Source: Toxotes chatareus
Lineage: Eukaryota; Chordata; Actinopteri; Toxotidae
Direction: 5' to 3'
Length of the DNA: 64,000 nucleotides
NCBI GenBank assembly: GCA_016801885.1
Contig: CM028905.1
Location: 16,688,256 to 16,752,255, forward strand
The notes under the pieces: model-generated
What the model was told of the DNA's origin: nothing
Database searches by the model: none
The model's input: the letters and a program-made list of their open reading frames with translations, nothing else
Shown: piece by piece, positions 56,235-64,000 of the stretch
Position numbering within the stretch: position 1 is the stretch's first letter
How the letters are laid out: each line of letters starts with the position of its first letter
Translations under genes and position numbers: made by a program

Positions 56235-57678
56235 ATGGAAGCGGGATCAAAAAGAAAGCGCTCAACATTTTTTCACCCCTGGAGCTTGAAATTTTGATGG
56301 AGGCATACGGTGAATATGAGCATATTTTCCGAAAAAAAAGCAACACAGTGGCAGCGGCAAAAGATAGAGAAAACGCATGGGAAAAAATCACTGCTCGAGT
56401 CAATGCGTAAGTTTTGTTTTTAATCACTCATAAAATATTGCAATATTGCATGCAAAAAATGCTGTTGGCCCCCTGTTCATGCAGGTGCAACCCAGGGGGC
56501 GAAAAACGGACTTGGAGGCAGTTGAAAATGAAATATAAAAATATAATTCAATCAGGTGAGTTGGAAATATAACATGCCTGGTTGTATCTCACTTTGGTAA
56601 CATTTGATATGTCTATTTCAATTTAATTGTAATTCAATTTTCAATTTTTATTTATATTTTTAATTTATTTATTGAATACTGTAACAGCTCTTTCAGTCCT
56701 GCATGATGTTTTCACACATTCTGCCCCCTGTAATGTTTCATTAATTAATGTGGTGAAGTTAACATTTGACTCCTGCCTAGCCAACAGAAAGAGGGCAGAG
56801 GCCCGTAAAACAGGTGGAGGACCTGCACCACCACCTCTAACAGAGGCAGAGGAGAGGGCCCTTAGCCAAACAACAGGAAGGCCCATGGCTGAGGGAATCC
56901 CAGGGGGCAGCTCATCTGAACCAGTCAGCCCTGAGGACACAAGTGCCTTCATAACATGTAACAAGTCCACACTTCTATATTTTTTTTTTTTATGAAGCCT
57001 CTTTTAGATGCAAAAGCTGTTTGTTCCTGAATCCAATAGATTCTGAGGGAAGTCTCCACCTATTGGAGCCTCATGTGGCCCAACTCCAGCCTGTTGTAAG
57101 TACCTCAACACACCATAACCCCATAACCAATAGTGGTATAAAGTTCACAAAATGAAATGCTTGACTTCAAAGGATGACGAACATGAAGATGAGGACACTG
57201 TGTCTGCTGTCACAGACAGGCCCTCAGAGGTATCATATTAGATCAGCATTACATGTACATGTGACTTTCTTGTATGGATTTATATTGACATGGAAGCTAA
57301 CATATTCATCCTTTTTTAACAGAGCATAACTGGACAGCATGAAGAGGGTCCATCAACTTCTGCAGAACAAATGAATACAGTGAGAGTTTCAGTGAACAAC
57401 AGAGTTTAATTCTGTATAATTGACTGTGTTGAACAATATTCTTGTGGATTTCCAGTTACCAGTCAAGGAGTTATACAAAATTCACCTACAAGGAAATGTT
57501 ATACCTGGACCGCCAGATCCAAAAGGCAGATCTGGAAATCGAGATACTTAAACACAAGCTGGAGGTGTGTGTGTAGTCAGAGGTAAATTTAATGTATTAT
57601 TAGAGCAATATGAAAAACTAACAGAAAAATGTTCTCTTTGTCTCTGTCTGTCTGTAGGATATAAGGAAGACTAAATAA
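56235..57678 (+). pseudogene. Harbinger Myb/SANT-like DNA-binding protein, spliced, frameshifted
   Basis: Exon 1 (ATG at 56,235 to donor GTAAGT after 56,406) encodes a basic start, then a Myb/SANT-like region (LELEILMEAYGEYEHIFRKK, NTVAAAKDRENAW). A T-run near 56,268 puts the start and the rest in different frames. Exon 2 (56,485-56,555) continues the domain with RTWRQLKMKYKNII. Exon 3 (56,781-56,957) is the family's GGGPAPPPLTEAEERALSQ linker. A late exon near 57,455-57,566 has a coiled-coil-like region (YLDRQIQKADLEIEILKHKL) entered through another frameshift. The last exon ends DIRKTK, stop at 57,678, with an overlapping AATAAA. In intact elements this protein binds the ends and helps carry the transposase into the nucleus. 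Confidence 0.8.
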
Positions 57679-57718
57679 AATGAACGTGTGACAGTGTGGT
57701 ATTCTGTGTGGCTGTAAT

Positions 57719-59018
57719 TTAACATGGAAAATGGTTGTTGCAGATCAGATCTCTGATTGCCCTTCCATCCTGATTTTCTGGGAGCTGGATGGGGTCCTCC
57801 TCAGGGTCTTCTATTTGTAGGGCAGGGTGTTGCTCTCCTCTAATAGTTGCAATATTATGGAGAATAACACATGCCACAATTATGTCACAGGCTCTCTCAG
57901 GGGTTACTCTGAGATGACGTAAGCACTGGAAACGGGCTTTCAACAGGCCTATAGTCATCTCTACCCTGGCTCTCGTCCTGCAGTGTGCCACATTGAAGTG
58001 CTGCTGGGGTCCTGGTTGAGGGTCTGGGTAAGGGGTTATAAGATTTCGTTGGCAGGGATAACCCCTGTCACCCAGAAGGAAGCCATGAATCTCTCCTGCA
58101 AGTGAAGTCACATTTTTACTTCTGATATTTTTCTCAGAAAAATTAGACAAAGATCTTTTGGGTGACAAACAGCAATGTTTCAGACCACTTACCACGTTCC
58201 AGTCTATTGCTTATTGTAGACTCTCTATATATCACGGAGTCATGCACAGACCCGGGCCACTTGGCTTCCACATTTGTGATAATGTGTGCTGCATCACAAA
58301 TGATCTTGACAGTACAGAAAATGAGACAAGTTAGTTGAAATATTTGTGCTCTGACATTTAAAAGTAGTAGTCAATGTATGTACCTGCACATTGATGCTAT
58401 GGAAGGACTTCCTATTCACATAATCTCCTTCATTTTCTGAAGGAGCAGTGATAGGAATGTGGGTGCCATCAATGCAGCCAATCACATTGGGAAATCCTAA
58501 AAGACATTCAAATTATTGCTCCCAGAGGTCACAGCAACATGTTATTGACAGAAAAGTTATTAATCATTTAAAATTATTTACCTGCAATCCCATGGAACTC
58601 TTCTTTGATGGCTCTCACAGGTTTGTGTCCGGGAAAAACAACAAAAACTGATAAAACCGCTTCAGAGCGAGGCACACCTTTCTTATAGCCCTGCAAACGG
58701 TTGCTTTGCTTATGTGTTCTGCATCGCCGATATTATAAAGAAAACTTCCATTTGCAAAAAACGTAGAGCAATGCAAAGTATTTGTTCAGTGGTGAGTGCA
58801 CGTCCACGGTGGGTGATGTGAGTGATGAGAGGGCGGATGAGGTTGTGACTGTATTGCAGTGACTGTAACGAAAACGATAACATTCAAATAAAAAGTCGGG
58901 AGGATATGAAAACGTATCCAAACGTGGGACGGAAAATCCTCGCCCGACGCAATCGCAGTTCTCTGCGAATCAGTCTTGCTTCTTCATCAATCGGGTCTTC
59001 CAGAAAGGGACATGCCAT
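57719..59018 (-). pseudogene. Harbinger DDE transposase (HARBI1-like), four exons, frameshifted
   Basis: ATG at 59,018 (MACPFLEDPIDEEARLIRR). Exon 1, 58,582-59,018, has a +1 shift near 58,920 and a second shift near 58,868 that restores the later frame (ADG-type helix region ALRFFANGSFLYNIGDAEHI). Exon 2, 58,384-58,496, carries the first catalytic Asp in GCIDGTHIPI. Exon 3, 58,193-58,304, reads ICDAAHIITNVEAKWPGSVH. Exon 4, 57,719-58,095, carries the second Asp in LLGDRGYP and the Glu in RVEMTIGLLK, and ends HFPC then stop. All introns are about 80-100 bp with GT/AG borders, and phases fit. The DDE triad is complete, but the two frameshifts in exon 1 make it inactive unless they are assembly errors. 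Confidence 0.85.
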
Positions 59019-59225
59019 TTTAAGCAGGTTCTATGGAGACTCAATTATAAGGAAACGGTTCAGCTTTTATGTACTCCAGGGGAGGAGTCAGAAACAAACT
59101 CTGAGTTTCTGGAATAAAACCTGCTCCCGACCAGGTTATGTTCACAGACTAAGTTACCATGGTAACAGACTCCGAGTACGAGTTACCTCGCTTTATGAAA
59201 TGGGCTTAACTTACTCCTTGACTTA

Positions 59226-60945
59226 GCCCAGTGGCTAGAGTGGGTAGCACACGCTGAAAACAGATTTATCCAACATGCGCTAAACAGAGGTGAAAAACAA
59301 ATTGGCCCTTACTTTGTAGACAGCTATGCAGAAATTGATGGTGTAAAGTATGCGTGGGAGTTTCTAGGCTGCTTTTATCATAGTTGTCCTACCTGCTTTC
59401 AACCTCATGAGACGTGCCCTCTGACAGGAGCCCCCTATGAAGCGCTGCATGAAGCTACATGCGCGAAACTACAGAGACTTAAAACTGTTTACGGTGTCCG
59501 TACGATTGTCATGAGAGAGCATGATTGGTCTGAGATGAAGCGTTCTCATCCTGGGGTGAAAGCATTTCTTGAACGCTTTCGAGCCCCTGAACCTCTCTCC
59601 CCACGTCAAGCTCTTTACGGGGGCAGGACCTGCGCCGTGAAGCTGAGACACACAGCAGCCTCTGACGAAACCGTGCGGTACGTGGACGTGACGTCTCTGT
59701 ACTGTAGGGGTACTGTAGCTTCCCGTACCCATTAGGCCACCCTACCATCATTTCCAAAGACTTTGATGACCCACGAAACTACTTTGGGCTCATCAGCGCC
59801 GTCATCTACCCTCCTTGTGGTCTCTTTTTCCCCGTACTGCCTTATAAAACATCTCAAGGTAAATTGGTGGTCACCCTCTGCCGCACGTGTGCTGAAACAA
59901 ACAATCAGACATCCTCCTGCAGACACGACAACGAGGCTAGAGCATTGACGGGGGTGTGGGTCAGTGTTGAATTCATCAAAGCTCTGGACCGGGGTTACAG
60001 AGTTGCTGAGATTAATGAGGTATGGCACTTTGACAGACGTAGCGATTCCATCTTTGTCGACTACATGCATTCTTTTCTGAAAGGAAAGCAGGAGGCTTCG
60101 GGGTACCCCCCAGAGGCGTGTGATGAGGAAAGCAGAGAAAAGTACATCAGAGACTACTGGCTCCATCAAGGTATTCAATTAGATGCTGGCAAAATAGAAT
60201 CAAACCCTGCCAGGAGACAGGTGTCTAAGCTCTGCCTCAACAGCTTCTGGGGTAAGTTTGCCCAAAGAACAAACATGACAAGAACTGAGATTGTCAGTGA
60301 CCCGGAGCAGTTTTTCCGCTTCATGTTTTCAGGACAGTATCGTGTCAAGTACTTTGCCTTCCTCAGCGACAAAACCGCTATGGTTCAGTGGAAATACCAC
60401 GAACGATGCGTTGTACCCCCCGGCAGATCCAATAATGTTTTCATCGCTGCCTTCACCACCGCCTACGCCCGTCTCAAGCTGTACGGGTATCTGGAGCAGT
60501 TAGGAGACAGGGTCCTCTACACCGACACCGACAGCGTGATTTATTCGGTGAAAGAGGGAGAGTCCCCCTTGGAACTAGGTCACTATCTGGGGGATTTGAC
60601 GGATGAGCTGGGAGGTGACAGTATCCAAGAATACGCCGCCGCTGGTCCCAAAAGTTACGCCTACCAAACTAGAAATAGTAAAAAGGTAGTGATGCGTGTC
60701 AAGGGTATCACTCAGACCCGAGAGTGCAGCGAGCGAGTAAACTTTGATACTGTGAAAGAGCTGGTGGAGGTTATTTGGACGAGTCTAGGGAGAGGAAGGG
60801 GGTGATTCACATCCCTCAGCAAAACATCGCTAGGGATAAAAAGAGACTGCTGCTGAAAAATTCAGCATTCCACAAAAAGTTCAGAGTGGTATATGACAAA
60901 AGACGTTTGTTTAGCGACGGAACAAGTCTGCCTTTCGGCTATTGA
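59226..60945 (+). pseudogene. polB: Polinton-type protein-primed DNA polymerase B, C-terminal part, frameshifted
   Basis: Family B polymerase (DNA_pol_B_2 type) that would copy the element's linear genome from a protein primer. The readable part begins at WLEWVAHAENRF and includes the conserved FLGCFYHSCPTC block (about 59,360-59,395), motif A DVTSLY (about 59,688-59,705), motif B KLCLNSFWGKF (60,227-60,259) and motif C YTDTDS (60,518-60,535) with both metal-binding Asp. One frameshift lies just after motif A (59,705-59,725) and another at about 60,780. The last block (FRVVYDKRRLFSDGT) is in the third frame and ends at TGA 60,945. The exonuclease part and the N-terminus are missing, cut at the Harbinger end. 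Long stretches remain well conserved. Confidence 0.92.
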
Positions 60946-60955
60946 TCATATCACC

Positions 60956-61585
60956 ATGTCCGTGATGGAAGAAATCAACTTTGACCCCAGACTTACTGCA
61001 CCTTTTTCATGTCTGGTGGTGGGGCCCAGTGGTTGTGGAAAAACCTATTTTGTAAAAAGTGTGTTAGAAAATTTAAAAGATGTTGTAAATATTGTGCCGG
61101 ACAATGTAGTGTGGATTTATACTTCTTTTCAATCTATGTATGCTGAGTTGCAAAAGACAAATAAAAATATTAAATTTGTTGAAGGTCTGCCTGAATCTTT
61201 TGAAGACGACAACCTGTTTCCTCCCGAGCAGAGTCACCTGATTATTCTGGACGATGTTATTTTTCAGGCCTCTGACCATCCTGAAGTGGTTAGAATTTTC
61301 ACACAGTACAGACATCATAGACGTATGAGCGTCATGATGCTCACTCAAAATGTATTTCATCGAGGCAAATACAGCCGCACCATCAGTCTAAACAGTAATT
61401 ATATGGTGCAATACACAAAACTAAAGAGACAGAAAAAAATTATCAGACTGCTGGCTGACAGAAAAGTGGGTTTGAATCGCAAAAAACAAGTATTGAAGAA
61501 GCAGACGGGCGGATTTCTTTTACCCCTACTTTCAGCCGCTATACCTATCATCGGTAACCTTGTAGGAGGACTTATTAGAAAATAA
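60956..61585 (+). CDS. Polinton packaging ATPase core, fused to a pX-like tail
   Basis: FtsK/HerA-type ATPase that drives genome packaging into the capsid. I choose ATG 60,956 (MSVMEEINFD) because it starts just before the conserved core and 10 bases after the polymerase stop; an upstream in-frame ATG at 60,893 lies inside the polymerase. The 209 residues include Walker A GPSGCGKT (23-30; 61,022-61,045), Walker B HLIILDDV (94-101; 61,235-61,258) and a sensor Q131-N132. The ATPase homology ends at about residue 154 (SLNSNYMVQYT). The usual 50 or so C-terminal residues are absent. Instead residues 156-183 are highly basic and 185-207 (GGFLLPLLSAAIPIIGNLVG) are a Gly-Gly plus hydrophobic segment like the tail of pX/mu-type core proteins. 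A deletion fusing two genes is the likely cause. The frame is open throughout. Confidence 0.85.
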   Translation: MSVMEEINFDPRLTAPFSCLVVGPSGCGKTYFVKSVLENLKDVVNIVPDNVVWIYTSFQSMYAELQKTNKNIKFVEGLPESFEDDNLFPPEQSHLIILDDVIFQASDHPEVVRIFTQYRHHRRMSVMMLTQNVFHRGKYSRTISLNSNYMVQYTKLKRQKKIIRLLADRKVGLNRKKQVLKKQTGGFLLPLLSAAIPIIGNLVGGLIRK

Positions 61586-61586
61586 A

Positions 61587-62071
61587 ATGTCTCTGAAGAC
61601 AAGCCAGAAAATGTTTCTCCTCTCACCCCAGCAGTTGAACCGCCTGACCCGTCCTGAATCTTCTTCTATCAGACAGACGGCCCAAGATGATTTGGATGTT
61701 CAAATGAGAGAAATTTTAAACAAACCCGGATTGAGTTCCTATGAAAAAATTAAAAAATACAATGCGCTCCTGCAAAGATACCTCGCTCTGATCAAGCAGG
61801 GTCAAGCAGGGTCACAAATGAAGGAGTTCCCGCAGCAGAGGACACGATGGCGGCGCCGTCGTCCGTGTCTCAAAAGGATTCGAGTAAGACGGAGCAGGAT
61901 TTAGATGAAACGGCTAGTGAGATATTAAAAAGTCTTCCTCCTCGCGATCGCAGAAATGCCGAGTATGTGATGAAGAAATTATCCGAGGGTGAGGGGGGCT
62001 GGACTTTAAAAGGGGAATTTGTTTATAACGGGAATGTGGTGGAAAAACACTTTCCACCTGATGAGAAGTGA
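61587..62071 (+). pseudogene. Polinton small conserved ORF, frameshifted
   Basis: ATG 61,587 follows the ATPase stop by one base. The first frame reads QKMFLLSPQQLNRLTRPESS and DVQMREILNKPGLSSYEKIK, a pattern I associate with a small conserved protein of animal Polintons of unknown function. The continuation (PRDRRNAEYVMKKLSEGEGG, then WTLKGEFVYNG) is in another frame from about 61,830, so one indel lies at about 61,815-61,845. It ends at TGA 62,069-62,071, overlapped by an AATAAA at 62,072-62,077. The product is probably a virion or DNA-binding protein, but this is not established. Confidence 0.7.
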
Positions 62072-62077
62072 AATAAA
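62072..62077 (+). terminator. Poly(A) signal after the plus-strand Polinton genes
   Basis: AATAAA starts directly after the stop codon; a second copy is at 62,118-62,123. Confidence 0.7.
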
Positions 62078-62119
62078 ATTCCCTAGACAATCCTTGTCTT
62101 TTGAGGTTTTATTACAAAA

Positions 62120-62394
62120 TAAAATCTTCAGAACACCCTCAAGCACGTAAAGAACAGTTTCGTCCAAGACATCTCAAAACCGATGACTTGCCCGATCTTT
62201 GGGAGGGAGCTGAAGAATGCAAGAAGAAAAAAAAAGAAGAAGAAAATCGTTAACCTATCTCCTCGATGGATTACACCTGAAGAGCGGAAGAAACCTATAA
62301 AAAAAAAAAAAAACAAAAAGACTGAAAAAACCTTCTGGATGGATCGACTTTTCCCCATAAATGTAACAAATGACTCATACTCTGTCCTTTTCTC
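62120..62394 (+). pseudogene. Lysine-rich small Polinton ORF remnant
   Basis: Between two plus-strand poly(A) signals (62,118 and 62,395), one frame reads KEQFRPRHLKTDDLPDLW and then a Lys/Glu-rich stretch ending at a stop near 62,251. Another frame, open from ATG 62,183, is also Lys-rich (SPRWITPEERKKPI, then a run of Lys). The coherent acidic/aromatic block before the Lys run suggests a decayed small basic protein, perhaps a DNA-condensing core protein, but no start codon is evident in that frame. Low confidence. A phenylalanine-rich frame on the opposite strand here is a shadow of the A runs. Confidence 0.35.
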
Positions 62395-62409
62395 AATAAA
62401 ATCTTTATT
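62395..62409. terminator. Back-to-back poly(A) signals of the convergent blocks
   Basis: AATAAA on plus (62,395-62,400) and AATAAA on minus (62,404-62,409) are separated by three bases. They would end the plus-strand and minus-strand transcripts respectively, a tight, virus-like arrangement. Confidence 0.7.
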
Positions 62410-62480
62410 CACCAACGTGTCTACGGTACATTTTTTAGCATGCATTTTACAAGGATAAATGGCGGGAGAAATAAACAGGA

Positions 62481-63025
62481 TCATCTGTAGCAATCTTTAA
62501 ACATTTGTAAAGAACAAGTCAGGTGGGTAAAAGAGTCACACGGTGTAGACTTTCTGATACAGCGCTGGTATTTTTTCACAAAGTCAGTTACAGTCATGTC
62601 ATTTTTGGATGCGTCCTGATGGTACAAAGATAGCGTGCGCTGATACGATAATCCGCAGGTGCGTTGGCAGAGATAATAAACACAGTGATGGCCGCAGGCG
62701 GTGGACAGTGGGTGTTGAAGCTGTCGATTGTGGTACAATATCTCTGTAGAACGGTCTTCCAAAAACTGCAAGATGGTTGAAGGGTAATGAGCAAAGCTAG
62801 GGGGCAAACCATAAGAGTCAAAAAAGGTGGCTACGCCATTTTCTTCCAGAGTCAAAGCCAGCCAGTGCTCTCCAGGCATGTGAGACGGGTGTGTGTTGAC
62901 GATAAAGTATGCGGGGGTTCTGAACGATAAAGTCAGCAAGGGGAGCTGATCCGAGGCCCTGCACGCCGCAAAAATACATCCCCCAGAAGATGATGCAAAA
63001 GATTTTCCAGCTGATGGTTATCCAT
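62481..63025 (-). pseudogene. Polinton adenain-like cysteine protease, frameshifted N-terminus
   Basis: Matures capsid and core proteins. The start codon is probably ATG 63,025 (MDNHQLENLLHHLLGDVF), eight bases after the capsid stop. Two small indels at about 62,950-62,980 shift the frame before the main part, which is open from 62,939. Catalytic residues are visible: His in GEHWLALTL, Asp in FFDSYG and Cys in STACGHHCVYYL. It ends at 62,481 with CYR then stop, 72 bases before the minus-strand AATAAA. Length is about 180 residues, normal for the family. The N-terminal breaks would prevent a full product unless they are sequencing errors. Confidence 0.85.
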
Positions 63026-63032
63026 TTTTTAG

Positions 63033-64000
63033 TTAATAATAATCCACCAGCACCTGTCGTTTTGAGTTGATTTCCAAAATGGAATCGTAACAGGCATACA
63101 CAATCAGAGTGGTAGTGTGAGGCAGGGGAACTCTGAATCTCATCTCCAGTCTTAGATTCCCATTGGAAATGGGGACAAAGCGTCATTGTCTTCTCCCGGG
63201 TTGAGATTGAATACAAACAAAGAGTAACCATCGTTAAATTCTCGACGATCGATGCTCAGAGGTAAATCTTTGAGATGTCTCCCTGTGGCCATGAACATGT
63301 TGTAAAATTCTCTGACCGACATCCCTTCGTTAAATCTTGGTTGGAAAGCTTTGGCAGGGACCTGTTTGCCGTTCTGACAGAGGGCCAGATATTCCACGTC
63401 GTTGTGGATAAAATTGAAGGGCGACATCTCTCTCGCACCTGTGAAGGCTTCGTGGTGTATCATGCCCAAAACCACGTATTTGGGCATAGCCCGAGAAACA
63501 GATTCTCCTGATTACATACCCTGGAATTCTCGGGAATGGAGTAGGTTTTAACATTGATGCGTGACAACGGGTAGAGCGCGTTACCCTTCAGTAAAGCCGC
63601 TGCGTGACCTAAGCGAACGGCCGGGGAAACTGTGACTTTTTTGACAAACAGAGAGGCCCCTAATATTTTCAAACGATAAGTGGAGTTGCGGGGACCCATC
63701 AGGCAGAAAGAGTCGCTGGAGCGGATCAGTTTAATTCTCATATCCACGTTGTTCAAAAGGAGCCTCTCGCAGAAAAAGAGGTCGCCGTGGAGAGGACCCA
63801 TCAGGTGTACTTCTCTAGAATTGGTTGTGTAGGCGGCTCTCTCATTCAGCCCTCTGTTAGGCCCGTTATTGATCACTATAGAGTCCATGGCTCCCGCCGT
63901 ATCTTTGTAAAAAAGACCCGCGCTAAATTGGCTCTTGAGGGTGTCTCCTGAAAAGTTGAGCAGAGTTTCAATGACGGCTCTGTAAGGGTGTGTGGCGCTA
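63033..64000 (-). pseudogene. Polinton major capsid protein (double jelly-roll), partial, frameshifted
   Basis: Hexon-like capsid protein forming the icosahedral shell. The frame is open from the right window edge (PYRAVIETLLNFSGDT) through GPLHGDLFFCERLLLNNVDM and ARLGHAAALL-type blocks (as read: AVRLGHAAALLKGNAL). It breaks by one base at about 63,488, continues with KYVVLGMIHHEAFTGA and FNEGMSVREFYNMFMATG, breaks again by one base at about 63,163, and ends with a beta-strand block (LEMRFRVPLPHTTTLIVYAC) at TAA 63,033-63,035. Both breaks are next to G runs. The N-terminal half is outside the window. It lies directly upstream of the protease, probably co-transcribed. Confidence 0.88.

Larger units (their letters stand above)
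56021..59205. mobile_element. PIF/Harbinger DNA transposon, decayed
   Basis: The left end (GGGTCGATTTCATGAAGGAG) and the reverse complement of the right end (GCCCATTTCATAAAGCGAGG) share an ATTTCAT-AAG-GAGGT core, forming imperfect terminal inverted repeats. Subterminal CTCTGAGTT/CCTGAGTT words recur on both sides, probable transposase binding sites. Inside are the two genes typical of the superfamily, a Myb/SANT-like protein (+) and a DDE nuclease (-), tail to tail with stops about 40 bases apart. Both are frameshifted. No clear 3-bp target duplication is visible. Confidence 0.85.
59206..64000. mobile_element. Endogenous Polinton/Maverick (adintovirus-like) element, partial
   Basis: Five family hallmark genes lie together: protein-primed DNA polymerase B, packaging ATPase, adenain-like protease and double-jelly-roll major capsid protein, with small virion-type ORFs between. 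Plus-strand genes (59.2-62.1 kb) face minus-strand genes (62.5-64 kb). The retrovirus-like integrase and the terminal inverted repeats are not in the window; they would be to the right or deleted at left. The polymerase is cut at its 5' side by the Harbinger boundary. Most genes carry single-base frameshifts, so this is an old or poorly assembled copy. Confidence 0.9.

Noticed and set aside
62128..62493. Minus-strand frame of 121 codons rich in phenylalanine
   Set aside because: Caused by A runs on the plus strand; it crosses poly(A) signals and has no family features.
59206..64000. Retrovirus-like integrase of the Polinton
   Set aside because: Looked for but not found in this window. It is probably to the right of the edge or lost with the left end.
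1..64000. tRNA or rRNA genes
   Set aside because: No cloverleaf-like A/B-box pair or rRNA core word was recognised by eye. The SINE-like piece at 1,517 is too short to show a tRNA head.

Overview
The window looks like teleost fish chromosomal DNA. The evidence is the mix of repeats and gene debris: LRR and B30.2 exons of the fish-expanded NLR (NLRC3-like) family, CR1/L2/Rex1- and L1/Tx1-type LINE pieces, a Ty3/gypsy chromovirus of the Tf1/sushi type, a PIF/Harbinger transposon and an endogenous Polinton/Maverick (adintovirus-like) element. I see no intact host gene.

Layout. 1-5.5 kb: ordinary non-coding DNA with microsatellites, a fragment of a widespread teleost repeat and a broken L1/Tx1 reverse-transcriptase piece. 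5.5-8.7 kb: a stretch with no recognisable repeat or gene, falling GC, a purine-to-pyrimidine drift, and many nested inverted repeats. 8.9-9.0 kb: one end of a dispersed teleost repeat. 9.57-42.40 kb: one huge AT-rich satellite of about 76 bp period (roughly 450 units by length), which reads as a dimer of two related 38-bp halves with exchangeable modules. 42,402-42,901 is an assembly gap of exactly 500 N. 42.9-46.0 kb: NLR-type LRR exons and a broken B30.2 exon, with a short L2-tailed retroelement inserted between them that carries an intact 168-residue membrane-protein ORF. 46.4-48.0 kb: LINE debris. 49,594-55,051: a nearly intact chromovirus on the minus strand with 5-bp target duplications, nearly identical LTRs, a frameshifted gag and a full pol ending in a chromodomain. 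55.1-55.8 kb: remnants of a second chromovirus and of a plus-strand LTR. 56.0-59.2 kb: a decayed Harbinger element with a Myb/SANT-like gene (+) and a DDE transposase (-), tail to tail. 59.2-64.0 kb: Polinton-like genes, with DNA polymerase B, packaging ATPase and a small virion-type ORF on plus, and cysteine protease and major capsid protein on minus. These continue past the right edge and carry several single-base breaks.

How the parts work together. The chromovirus shows a complete replication plan in its sequence: a self-priming primer site complementary to its own predicted RNA 5' end, a -1 slippery heptamer just before the gag stop, a polypurine tract touching the pol stop, and a chromodomain for chromatin targeting. 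The Polinton segment keeps a virus-like arrangement (two convergent gene blocks with closely packed poly(A) signals), but its polymerase is cut at the Harbinger boundary and its ATPase seems fused to a pX-like core-protein tail. The strongest candidates for something not described before are the dimeric, module-shuffling satellite, the hairpin-rich 5.5-8.7 kb stretch, the 168-residue ORF in the L2-tailed element, and the ATPase/pX fusion.
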